Part shown: positions 54,020 through 61,826 of the stretch, in pieces | Layout of the letters: each line of letters opens with the position of its first letter | Position numbering within the stretch: position 1 is the stretch's first letter | Assembly (NCBI RefSeq): GCF_900115185.1 | Contig: NZ_FOVN01000002.1 | Coordinates: forward strand, 94,335 to 158,334 | DNA: 64,000 nt | Reading direction: 5' to 3' | DNA from: Algorimicrobium echini | GTDB lineage: Bacteria; Bacteroidota; Bacteroidia; Flavobacteriales; Flavobacteriaceae | Position numbers and translations under genes: made by a program | Notes under the pieces: model-generated | What the model saw: the letters and a program-made list of their open reading frames with translations, nothing else | Told to the model about the DNA's origin: nothing | Databases searched by the model: none

Positions 54020-54856
54020 ATGAAAACAGCAAAATTAATCTTCATGGCGTTATTAGTTATATCAATATCATCTTGTTCAGATGATGATGATGTAAATAAT
54101 ATACAAACTCAACAACAAATTGAAAATTTAGTACAATCTAATAACTTTGTTATAACAAACTTTATAGATTCGGGAAACAACGAAACGGGTCATTTTAGGT
54201 GTTATGGTTTTACGTTTAATTCTGATGGTACTTTAATAGCTAACAATGGTGTTAATAATTATTCAGGGACTTGGAGTATTACAAACAGTAATAGTAATGA
54301 TGATAGTAGTAACGATTTAGATTTTAATATTAATTTTCCTCTCAATAATGAATTTGAAGATTTAAATGATGATTGGGATATTGTTTCCTATAATTCTAAC
54401 TCTATCGTTTTAATTGATGTTAGTGGTGGAAATGGTGGAACAGATAATTTAACATTTCAAATTGGAACACCTGCTGCCAATTGTACATCGCAAATTCAGA
54501 ATACCATTTCAACAAATGTACAGTCTGGTACTTGGCGTATAACATTATTTGAAGATTCTGGAGTTAATGAAACCAATAATTTTACAGGTTATAATTTTAC
54601 TTTCAATAGTTCAGGCGATTTAAATGCCAACAATGGCTCCACAGATTATAATGGAACTTGGAGTATTACAAATAGTAATAGCAATGATGATAATCTGGAT
54701 GATTTAGATTTTAATATCAATTTTAATCTTACCAATAACTTTCAAGATTTGAATGATGATTGGGATTTTGTTTCCCAAACGGCCACTAAAATAGAATTAA
54801 TAGATGTAAGTGGAGGTAATGGTGATACAGACTATCTAACATTTGAAAAAAACTAA
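54020..54856 (+). CDS. Lipoprotein with two tandem homologous domains
   Basis: 278 residues. The lipoprotein signal ends SISSC-S, followed by an acidic DDDD stretch. Two ~115-residue copies follow (about 48-150 and 168-278), each with F-x-D-S-G-x-N-E-T, YSGTWSITNSNSNDD / YNGTWSITNSNSNDD, LNDDWD and LIDVSGGNG in register. The near-identical GTWSITNSNSNDD blocks suggest recent duplication or repair. It resembles lipocalin-like stress lipoproteins of Bacteroidota; ligand unknown. Confidence 0.8.
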   Translation: MKTAKLIFMALLVISISSCSDDDDVNNIQTQQQIENLVQSNNFVITNFIDSGNNETGHFRCYGFTFNSDGTLIANNGVNNYSGTWSITNSNSNDDSSNDLDFNINFPLNNEFEDLNDDWDIVSYNSNSIVLIDVSGGNGGTDNLTFQIGTPAANCTSQIQNTISTNVQSGTWRITLFEDSGVNETNNFTGYNFTFNSSGDLNANNGSTDYNGTWSITNSNSNDDNLDDLDFNINFNLTNNFQDLNDDWDFVSQTATKIELIDVSGGNGDTDYLTFEKN

Positions 54857-54881
54857 ATAAAGTTAAATTATAATGATGGTT

Positions 54882-54907
54882 AAAACCACTTCTTAAGAAG
54901 TGGTTTT
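54882..54907 (+). terminator. Terminator of the tandem-domain lipoprotein gene
   Basis: AAAACCACTTCTT pairs with AAGAAGTGGTTTT as an almost continuous 26-bp palindrome, followed by T4. Confidence 0.82.
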
Positions 54908-55030
54908 TTTGTTTAACAAAAAGGCTATTGCATTATTTGTAAGCATTCAAAAGGTGTTATATTGTGTAGTTTTACACTTTTTTGACATATTTTTTACACA
55001 GCATTTTAGAACACTATACTGGTTTCGTCT

Positions 55031-55038
55031 TAAATTTG
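55031..55038 (+). promoter_or_regulatory. -7 element of the propeller gene
   Basis: TAAATTTG fits TAnnTTTG and lies 23 nt before the ATG at 55062, supporting that start over the upstream in-frame codons. Confidence 0.4.
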
Positions 55039-55061
55039 GAATGAACAATTTCTTTACAATT

Positions 55062-56174
55062 ATGACTAAAATTTACGTCCTATTGAAAACATCCTTATCT
55101 GTGTTTAGTTTGCTTCTGTTAACGGCTTGTAATGGACAATTAAAAGTACCAATTAAAGAAAACTCATCGTCAGATTCAACATCAATGACAAATAGCATTA
55201 AGAAATCAGAAGAACCCATAAACAGCCCATATTATGGCGCGCCATTTGTAAATAATCCTCCAGCTAATAGAATTAGCGATTTTGTAAGAAATATTTTTCA
55301 AGACAGTAAAGGGAATTTATGGTTTGGAACAAATGGAGATGGTGCTATTCGCTATAATGGAAAATCTCTCGAATATTATTCTATAAACGAAGGTTTTAAT
55401 GGCCTTGCTATAAGAGGTATTGTAGAAGATGAAAAAGGAAATGTCTGGTTTGGAACCGAGCGTGGTTTAACAAAATATGATGGAAACAGCTTTACTAATT
55501 TTAACGAAAAAGATGGTTTATTAAGTCCTAATATATGGAGTTTGGTTATAGATAGTAGAGGTTTGATGTGGATTGGAAGTTTAGGAGGTGCTTTTACTTT
55601 TAATGGTAAAAAATTCACTGCTTTTGCCATACCTGAATCCCAACCAGATCCATTAAGAGGTGTTACAAGTGAAAAAATTATTCATTGTATTATGGAAGAC
55701 AGTCAAGGGAATATGTGGTTTGGAACGCCTGGTGGTGCCTATATGTATGATGGCAAAGCGTTAACTCATTTTTCAGAAAAAAATGGCTCACCAAACAATT
55801 CTATAAATCGTATTTTGGAAGATAAAAATCATAATTTTTGGTTTGCAACTCATCATAAAGGCATTAGTCGGTATGATGGTGAAACCTTTACCAATTTTAC
55901 CGATAATGGTGTGATAGATGGTAATGAAATCTGGACTATTTATGAGGATACTAATGGAGATATTTGGTTTCCAGCTGAAAATTATGGTGTATATCGTTTT
56001 GATGGCAACACTTTTACAAATTATTCAACAAAAGATGGGTTGTTAAGCAATGCTATTCAATGTATGTATCAAGATAAAGAAGGCAGATTTTGGTTTGGTG
56101 GTTGGATGGGACTTTTTCGTTTTGATAAAAACTATTTTTCAGTTGTTACAAAAAAGGGTTCATGGGAAATTTAA
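55062..56174 (+). CDS. Two-component-regulator-type propeller lipoprotein
   Basis: 370 residues from the ATG at 55062, which starts a lipoprotein signal ending LLLLTAC-N; the frame extends to 54900 but that part looks non-coding and runs over the preceding terminator. The body has about seven ~42-residue repeats of the type D-x-x-G-N-x-W-F-G-T-x-x-G-x-x-x-Y-D-G-x-x-F (NLWFGTNGDGAIRYNGKS; NVWFGTERGLTKYDGNSF), forming a beta-propeller like the sensor half of hybrid two-component systems. No kinase or DNA-binding domain follows, so it is a stand-alone propeller. Confidence 0.85.
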   Translation: MTKIYVLLKTSLSVFSLLLLTACNGQLKVPIKENSSSDSTSMTNSIKKSEEPINSPYYGAPFVNNPPANRISDFVRNIFQDSKGNLWFGTNGDGAIRYNGKSLEYYSINEGFNGLAIRGIVEDEKGNVWFGTERGLTKYDGNSFTNFNEKDGLLSPNIWSLVIDSRGLMWIGSLGGAFTFNGKKFTAFAIPESQPDPLRGVTSEKIIHCIMEDSQGNMWFGTPGGAYMYDGKALTHFSEKNGSPNNSINRILEDKNHNFWFATHHKGISRYDGETFTNFTDNGVIDGNEIWTIYEDTNGDIWFPAENYGVYRFDGNTFTNYSTKDGLLSNAIQCMYQDKEGRFWFGGWMGLFRFDKNYFSVVTKKGSWEI

Positions 56175-56214
56175 TTCGTTAGACTATAGTTTTCTTTAAT
56201 TGCAGAGTAATTTT

Positions 56215-56241
56215 TTGTAAATTAAAATTTCATTAGCTTTG
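56215..56241 (+). promoter_or_regulatory. Promoter of the VOC gene
   Basis: TTG (56215-56217), a 16-nt spacer and TAGCTTTG (56234-56241) fit the Bacteroidota consensus slightly short, 40 nt before the start codon. Confidence 0.5.
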
Positions 56242-56281
56242 GTATGAAACGGTTTCAATGTAACCACTAAATTAAAATATT

Positions 56282-56671
56282 ATGACAGCAAAAAATCCCG
56301 TAGTTTGGTTTGAAATTTATGTGAACAACATAATATCAGCACAAAAATTTTATGAGCAGGTTCTAAATCTAAAACTGATGGATCTACCAATGCCCGAAAA
56401 TATGGGGAATGGGATGGAAATGAAAGCCTTTCCTATGGAGATGGACCAAGATGGTGCCAGTGGTGCATTAGTTAAAATGCCAGGTTTTGAACCAGGTAAA
56501 AATTCTACAATTATTTATTTCAGAAGTGATGATTGTTCTATTGAGGAGGCACGCGTGGCTGATGCAGGTGGAACTGTATTTCAATCCAAGCAATCTATTG
56601 GCGATTATGGTTTTATGGTATTGGCTCAAGATTTAGAAGGGAATATGTTTGGAATTCATTCTCAAAAATAA
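56282..56671 (+). CDS. VOC/glyoxalase-fold protein
   Basis: 129 residues with the beta-alpha-beta-beta-beta repeat of the vicinal-oxygen-chelate fold: PVVWFEIYVNNIISAQKFYE at the start, then YGFMVLAQDLEGNMFGIHSQ at the end. The first metal-ligand position is not a clear His. Members include glyoxalases, dioxygenases and resistance proteins; function here is unknown. Confidence 0.82.
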   Translation: MTAKNPVVWFEIYVNNIISAQKFYEQVLNLKLMDLPMPENMGNGMEMKAFPMEMDQDGASGALVKMPGFEPGKNSTIIYFRSDDCSIEEARVADAGGTVFQSKQSIGDYGFMVLAQDLEGNMFGIHSQK

Positions 56672-56819
56672 ATGATTAATAAAAATTTTTATTCCCTAAT
56701 TATAAATTACTCTTAAAACTCATCGATACTGATAGGTGTTTTCAAGTCAATAAAAAATGAAATTATATCAAAAAAATTGATTAGTTAACCATTTCAGCAT
56801 AACATATTATTCTTCATCC

Positions 56820-57239
56820 ATGAAAAATATTTTTGCCTTAATAATACTACTTTTTTCAGTTTCATCTCATGCTCAAACCATTATAGGTCAATGGGAAACG
56901 TATGACGATAAAACCAAAGAAAAAAAAGCCATTGTTGATATTTATAAAGAGAACGATATGTATTTTGGTAAAATAATTAAAACGTTTATTGGTCCTAAAA
57001 ATGCACTTTGTTTAAAATGTGAGGGTTCAAAAAAAGATGAACCAATGATTGGATTAGTCATCATGGAACACATCAAGAAAAATGGTGATGAATTTGATGG
57101 TGGAACTATTTTAGACCCAGAAACTGGCGATGTTTATAAATGCAATTTGAAACTTATAAATAAAAATAAATTGGAAGTTAGAGGTTTTATTGGCATTTCT
57201 ATTATCGGAAGGACACAAATTTGGAAACGTAAAACATAA
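56820..57239 (+). CDS. DUF2147 secreted protein
   Basis: 139 residues: signal peptide ending SSHAQ, then IIGQWETYDDKTKEKKAIVDIY, MYFGKIIKTF, CLKCEGSKKDEPMIGLVI, and the ending LEVRGFIGISIIGRTQIWKR. This is the DUF2147 lipocalin-like family, secreted and of unknown function. Confidence 0.88.
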   Translation: MKNIFALIILLFSVSSHAQTIIGQWETYDDKTKEKKAIVDIYKENDMYFGKIIKTFIGPKNALCLKCEGSKKDEPMIGLVIMEHIKKNGDEFDGGTILDPETGDVYKCNLKLINKNKLEVRGFIGISIIGRTQIWKRKT

Positions 57240-57412
57240 GTTCGCCTAATCTATCAGAAACTAGTTTTTTAATACAAGGATTGCTTTAGCATGTTATGTA
57301 GTTGTTGCAGTTATGTGCCATGTTATTTATAAATGTATCTAAAAACCTTCAGGAAATAATGACTCTGTTTCAAGTTTTTAGGTAAATTGAATGATCTTTA
57401 AAACCAATCAAA

Positions 57413-58585
57413 ATGAAGTATTTTTTTGTGATTTCTGTAATGTTTATTTTCAATGTGGTAGCGTTAGCCCAAAAACCAAGAGCTAGAGATTTAGGCATAC
57501 CCTTTTCTGGAGAAACGGGTAATTTTAACGCCATAACAGACGTTAAAGGCGTGGAAGTTGGCTATAGCACAATTATTTCAGGTTCAGGAGAAAATAGTGT
57601 CGGGAATGGTCCAGTTAGAACTGGTGTAACGGCTATTTTTCCACGTGGGAAAGCCAAGAAATTTAGTCCAGTTTATGCTAATTGGTATAGTTTAAATGGC
57701 AATGGAGAAATGACAGGTACCACTTGGGTAACAGAATCAGGATTTTTAGAAACACCTATCATGATAACAAATACGAATAGTGTAGGTGTGGTTCGAGATG
57801 CTGTTTTAAAATGGTATGTAGATACGGATTGGTATTCCGGTGAAGATTGGTGGTATACCTATCCTGTAGTAGCTGAAACATACGATGGATTTCTTAATGA
57901 TATTTACGGTTTTCATGTAAAAGAGAAACATGTTTTAGAAGCTATAGATAAAGCAAGTTCAGGAAAAATAGCTGAAGGTAATGTAGGCGGTGGAACTGGC
58001 ATGATGTGTCTGGGTTTTAAAGGTGGAACAGGAACAGCTTCAAGAACGATAAAAATTAAGGACTCAATCTATACGGTAGGTGTAATTGTTCAGTCTAATT
58101 TTGGAGCAAAAAGAAATTTATCTATAGCAGGTGTACCCGTAGGACAAGCGTTAAAGGATACTTTAAATTACAAATACAATGGGCCACCAAAATCTAGACG
58201 CCAAGAAGGTGATGGGTCAATTATTGTAATTGTTGCAACAGATTTACCACTTTTACCACATCAATTAAAACGTATTGCACAGCGTGTTCCTCTTGGAATT
58301 GGTATTGTTGGAGGTCGTGGTAGTAATGGTTCGGGTGATATATTTTTAGCATTTTCTACAGCCAACGAGAACGCATTTAAGAGAGATGACATGGCAACAG
58401 TTACCATGTATCCAAATGATCAACTTACGCCTGTATTTGAAGCTACAGTTCAAGCTGTTGAAGAAGCTATAATTAATGCTATGGTTGCTGCCGAAACCAT
58501 GGAAGGCATTAATGGTAATACAGCGTATGCATTACCACATGATCTGGTAATGGAAATATTGAAAAAGTATAATAGAGTTGATTAA
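57413..58585 (+). CDS. Secreted P1-family (DmpA-like) aminopeptidase
   Basis: 390 residues: signal peptide ending VALAQ, then KPRARDLGIPFSGETGNFNA and the DmpA/Orf-type core with NVGGGTGMMCLGFKGGTGTA. The autoprocessing site should be Gly268-Ser269 (GDGSIIVIVATDLPL), where the new N-terminal Ser becomes the nucleophile. Members are aminopeptidases for L- or D-residues or beta-peptides. A signal peptide places it in the periplasm; specificity is unknown. Confidence 0.9.
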   Translation: MKYFFVISVMFIFNVVALAQKPRARDLGIPFSGETGNFNAITDVKGVEVGYSTIISGSGENSVGNGPVRTGVTAIFPRGKAKKFSPVYANWYSLNGNGEMTGTTWVTESGFLETPIMITNTNSVGVVRDAVLKWYVDTDWYSGEDWWYTYPVVAETYDGFLNDIYGFHVKEKHVLEAIDKASSGKIAEGNVGGGTGMMCLGFKGGTGTASRTIKIKDSIYTVGVIVQSNFGAKRNLSIAGVPVGQALKDTLNYKYNGPPKSRRQEGDGSIIVIVATDLPLLPHQLKRIAQRVPLGIGIVGGRGSNGSGDIFLAFSTANENAFKRDDMATVTMYPNDQLTPVFEATVQAVEEAIINAMVAAETMEGINGNTAYALPHDLVMEILKKYNRVD

Positions 58586-58621
58586 AATAATTTATAAATG
58601 AATGCATTTATATTTTAATAA

Positions 58622-59338
58622 TTAAAACCGCTCTAAAATTTCTAACACCGTTTTTTTATAACTTCTACTGATAGTTAAAGCCAGATTATGTATAACAACA
58701 TGCTCATTAGTAAAAGATGTAATTTTATTTATGGAAATTATGAATGAACGATGAATGCGTAAAAACTGTTCACTTGGTAATTTAGCTTCTATAGCAGTAA
58801 TTGTTTCACGAGTTACAAGAGTTTCGTTAGGAAGATGAATTTTTATATAATCGCTAAAACTTTCAATATAAATAATGGCTTCAAAATCAACTTTAATCAT
58901 CCGTCTATCAGATCGGACAAACATAAACGCTTGCATTTCTTTTGTAGCTATTAAATTGTTTACATTTCTAGCATAGACATCAAAATAAGTATTTACAGCT
59001 TTTAACAAACGTTCAAAGGATATAGGCTTTAATAAATAATCAACCGCTTGCAACTCAAAACCCTCAATAGCATAATCCCGATAAGCTGTTGTAAAGATAA
59101 TTCTAATGTTTTTATTGATGGATTTGGCAAATGAAATACCAGAAATATCAGGCATATTAATATCTAAAAATACTAAATCAATTTTATGATTGTTTATCAC
59201 TTGAAAAGCTTCCATAGCATGACTACAACTGGCAATAACATCAATCGCTTCAATTTTTGATAGGTGCGAACTAATAATATCGCGCGCCATGGCTTCATCA
59301 TCAATAATTAAACAGGCTATGTTTTTTGAGTTTTGCAA
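58622..59338 (-). CDS. LytTR-type response regulator
   Basis: 238 residues. The receiver domain has acidic D13-D14, phospho-acceptor D59 in VFLDINMPD, and K104 in YLLKPIS. The C-terminal ~100 residues are a LytTR DNA-binding domain (FVRSDRRMIKVDFEAIIYIE; FLRIHRSFIISINKI). The start is a TTG directly abutting the kinase stop (TAA then TTG); the first internal ATG (codon 17) would remove the acidic pair, so the TTG start is needed. Pairs with the kinase just upstream. Confidence 0.9.
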   Translation of the reverse strand: MQNSKNIACLIIDDEAMARDIISSHLSKIEAIDVIASCSHAMEAFQVINNHKIDLVFLDINMPDISGISFAKSINKNIRIIFTTAYRDYAIEGFELQAVDYLLKPISFERLLKAVNTYFDVYARNVNNLIATKEMQAFMFVRSDRRMIKVDFEAIIYIESFSDYIKIHLPNETLVTRETITAIEAKLPSEQFLRIHRSFIISINKITSFTNEHVVIHNLALTISRSYKKTVLEILERF

Positions 59339-60406
59339 TTAATTGGATTTAAGTGTTAAATGTACTTTAAACAAACTGTCGGTATTTGAAATAGTTAAAT
59401 GATACTGATTTTTATAAAGTAAATCTAATCGTTTTTGAATATTTTGTAAGCCAATGCCATCTTGGGTGTTTTCTACTTTAGAACTTGTATTTGTTACAAT
59501 AAAATCAATCTGATTTTTTTCAACAGTCAGCTGTATAGTAATGCTTAATTTTCCAGCTTTTAATTGGCCATGTTTAAAACTATTCTCCACAAAAGGTAAC
59601 AGCAGCATGGGTGCTAATTTGGTTGATTTAGGAATGTTTTGGTAGTCAAATTTGACGTTTAATGTATCATTAAAGCGTAAATTTTCAAGTGCTATATAAT
59701 CTTCAATATGGTCTATTTCTTCCGTTAGTAGCACAAAAGGTTTATCAACTTGGTAGAGTAAATAATCTAATAAATTGGAAAGTTTTAGTATCATTTCTGG
59801 GGTTTCGTCTGCCTTTTTCAAAGCAAAACCATACATGGTATTTAACGTATTAAACAAGAAATGAGGGTGAATTTGCATTTTTAAATAGTGTAACTCTTGC
59901 TCCTTAAGCTTTAGTTGGGTTTCCAAGATTTTAGTTTCCAGTTTTTTTGTTTGTTCGGTATGTTTTAAATTGAGCTGAAGTAATTTAAAAGCACTGACTA
60001 AAAAAACCACCAGATATACACCAGAAGTTACAATAAAGATATTCCGAGTAACAGGATTCATAGCTTCATACTCAAAATTAGCCAGATATATTAGACTAAA
60101 AAAAACAGACAGCATGATTAAATATCCAGAAATAATAAGTGTATATAAACTATATAATGCAAACTGCAAGTAGCGTTTTGTAATTAGATAGTCTGGAATG
60201 AGTTTATAAATTGAAACATAAGTTGTAGCAATGGTAATGGGCATTATAAAGAGCGAAAATAACAATGTATCATTGAAATTTTCATTTTGAGAACTGAAAA
60301 ATTTTGTAAAAAAAAGTAGTACACAACACCAAAATATTAGGTGTAGTAACAGTCTAACTAGTGTTTTTAAAATTGATTTTTTTGTAAACATAAAGTCAAA
60401 TTCCAT
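59339..60406 (-). CDS. LytS-type membrane histidine kinase
   Basis: 355 residues. Four hydrophobic segments in the first ~145 residues, a coiled linker rich in Lys/Glu/Leu (~150-175), then the His_kinase motif MQIHPHFLFNTLNTMYGF with H182 the likely phosphorylation site, and the ATPase N- and G-box regions (LLPFVENSFKHG; DGIGLQNIQKRLDLLY). It phosphorylates the regulator encoded with no gap downstream. The signal is not visible. Confidence 0.92.
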   Translation of the reverse strand: MEFDFMFTKKSILKTLVRLLLHLIFWCCVLLFFTKFFSSQNENFNDTLLFSLFIMPITIATTYVSIYKLIPDYLITKRYLQFALYSLYTLIISGYLIMLSVFFSLIYLANFEYEAMNPVTRNIFIVTSGVYLVVFLVSAFKLLQLNLKHTEQTKKLETKILETQLKLKEQELHYLKMQIHPHFLFNTLNTMYGFALKKADETPEMILKLSNLLDYLLYQVDKPFVLLTEEIDHIEDYIALENLRFNDTLNVKFDYQNIPKSTKLAPMLLLPFVENSFKHGQLKAGKLSITIQLTVEKNQIDFIVTNTSSKVENTQDGIGLQNIQKRLDLLYKNQYHLTISNTDSLFKVHLTLKSN

Positions 60407-60546
60407 ACAATAATACGATGTTTTATTGCGCGAAATCCTATTTTATAGATGAATAACAGATTTAACACGCGATTCAACATAATGGTTATAATTAGACTAA
60501 ATTTGGTTATCCATCGCATTTTAAAATATAGGAACTACTTTCATGA

Positions 60547-60554
60547 TATGTTTG
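60547..60554 (+). promoter_or_regulatory. -7 element of the MotA/ExbB-like gene
   Basis: TATGTTTG fits TAnnTTTG, 22 nt before the start codon. No -33 TTG at normal spacing. Confidence 0.42.
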
Positions 60555-60576
60555 TACTATGTTTAACTAAAACCAA

Positions 60577-60966
60577 ATGTTTATGAATTTATTCGCTTTA
60601 TTACTCATCAATCCTTTTTCTGAAGGTGGACCAATCATGATGTCCTTAATTACTATTTGTTTAATACTCTCCATTGTTTTTTTAATTAAAGGGTTTGGTA
60701 GTTTAAAAACCAATGTCGTACAATCTAAAAAAATGATAAAATTAGCTGCCGATAGTAGCTTATTGGGCTTGGTATTAGGTTTTTTGGCTTCCATTTTCGG
60801 GTTAATAACGGCTTTTGATTCTGTTCAAGCCATGGGTAATGCAGATCCAGCCATTTTTGCTGGTGGCTTAAAAGTTTCTCTGTTAACAGCTGGCTATGGT
60901 TTACTAACGTTTATTATTGCAAGGATTGGTATTTTAACTCTAAAAGGTTTACATAACGAAGTTTAA
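60577..60966 (+). CDS. Short MotA/TolQ/ExbB-like membrane protein
   Basis: 129 residues with three hydrophobic segments. The second half (LLGLVLGFLASIFGLITAFD; LKVSLLTAGYGLLTFIIARI) matches the last two helices of the MotA/TolQ/ExbB proton-channel family. It is roughly half the length of ExbB/TolQ and has no ExbD/TolR-like gene beside it, so an energy-coupling role is doubtful. It is divergent from the LytS/LytR-type operon, which may control it. Confidence 0.75.
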   Translation: MFMNLFALLLINPFSEGGPIMMSLITICLILSIVFLIKGFGSLKTNVVQSKKMIKLAADSSLLGLVLGFLASIFGLITAFDSVQAMGNADPAIFAGGLKVSLLTAGYGLLTFIIARIGILTLKGLHNEV

Positions 60967-60997
60967 TATATGTTTGTTCTTATTAGAAATTATTTTG

Positions 60998-61017
60998 AAG
61001 CGACTTGAGAGTCGCTT
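60998..61017 (+). terminator. Terminator of the MotA/ExbB-like gene
   Basis: An 8-bp stem (AAGCGACT with AGTCGCTT), 4-nt loop TGAG, and a T-run. Confidence 0.82.
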
Positions 61018-61254
61018 TTTTGTTTAATAACTTTTTATCTTACTGATTTTTAGACTGTTTTATCAAAATAAACATGGAAAGTTTTGGCAATTAGCAAAAA
61101 ATCAAGATATTTAGGGTAATGATTATAGCAAATTAAGATTAATCTTGTTGATTTTTAAAGCGACTTATTATGGTTTAAGTTATTGTTAGGAAGGTTTTAA
61201 AAGGACACTTGATTATGTATTGATCCCTTGCCAGAAATGGTAAGGGATTTTTTT
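61018..61254 (+). other. Non-coding stretch ending in an orphan terminator
   Basis: Between the terminator of the MotA-like gene and the DUF3124 gene, ~205 bp with no ORF ends in a second strong terminator (61223-61254). This suggests a small RNA or a leader that ends before the DUF3124 gene. A weak promoter-like pair (TTTTGG near 61081, TATTTAGG about 21 nt later) was seen, but it departs from consensus. Confidence 0.35.
61223..61254 (+). terminator. Orphan terminator with GAAA tetraloop
   Basis: ATCCCTTGCCA (61223-61233) pairs with TGGTAAGGGAT (61238-61248), one G-T pair, closed by a GAAA loop and followed by TTTTTT. There is no gene between it and the previous terminator. Confidence 0.85.
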
Positions 61255-61306
61255 ATAAATTTAAAATGCTATTTGTATATTGCTTCCTGTATTAATTTCA
61301 ACTGTT

Positions 61307-61819
61307 ATGAGATTTATTGTTTCCTGTTTATTTGTGTGTTTTTTTTGTTTACTTTCTTGTAATGAAATCCGTGATACCGACGAGTATCATGCGGAAAATT
61401 GGAATAAAAGACGGTTAGATTTTAATCCTACAGATTCTTTAGAATACGGAAAAACATATTTGTCAATTTATTCTCAAATTTATAGTATGTCTCAACATAA
61501 AACTCATAACCTAACAGCTATGGCTAGTATGAGAAATACGAGTGATACAGATACTATTTTTATTTTAAGTGCTAAATATTATGACGCACATGGTAAGTTA
61601 ATTCGCACCTATTTTGACAAACCTATTTATTTAGCACCTATGGAAACCACCGAAGCCATAATTGAAGAAATAGATGTAGCAGGTGGAACAGGATCTAACT
61701 TTATTTTTGAATGGAAAAAAGATAAAAATACCCCTGAACCTTTATTTGAAGGGATAATGAATTCTACTTTAGGCCAGCAAGGTTTATCTTTTACAACTAT
61801 AGGCAAACGCATTAAGTAA
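61307..61819 (+). CDS. DUF3124 lipoprotein
   Basis: 170 residues from the ATG at 61307 (a TTG at 61280 is in frame, but the ATG gives the lipoprotein signal ending CLLSC-N). The body has SIYSQIYSMSQHKTHNLTAM, ASMRNTSDTDTIFILSAKYY, IYLAPMETTEAIIEEIDVAG and an ending LEGIMNSTLGQQG-like region, which match DUF3124, a periplasmic beta-sandwich of unknown function. It converges on the helicase with a 7-nt gap. Confidence 0.8.
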   Translation: MRFIVSCLFVCFFCLLSCNEIRDTDEYHAENWNKRRLDFNPTDSLEYGKTYLSIYSQIYSMSQHKTHNLTAMASMRNTSDTDTIFILSAKYYDAHGKLIRTYFDKPIYLAPMETTEAIIEEIDVAGGTGSNFIFEWKKDKNTPEPLFEGIMNSTLGQQGLSFTTIGKRIK

Positions 61820-61826
61820 AAGATAC

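Noticed and set aside
54900-55061. Longer N-terminus for the propeller lipoprotein
   Set aside because: It would begin inside the terminator stem of the previous gene, and the lipoprotein signal starts only at 55062.
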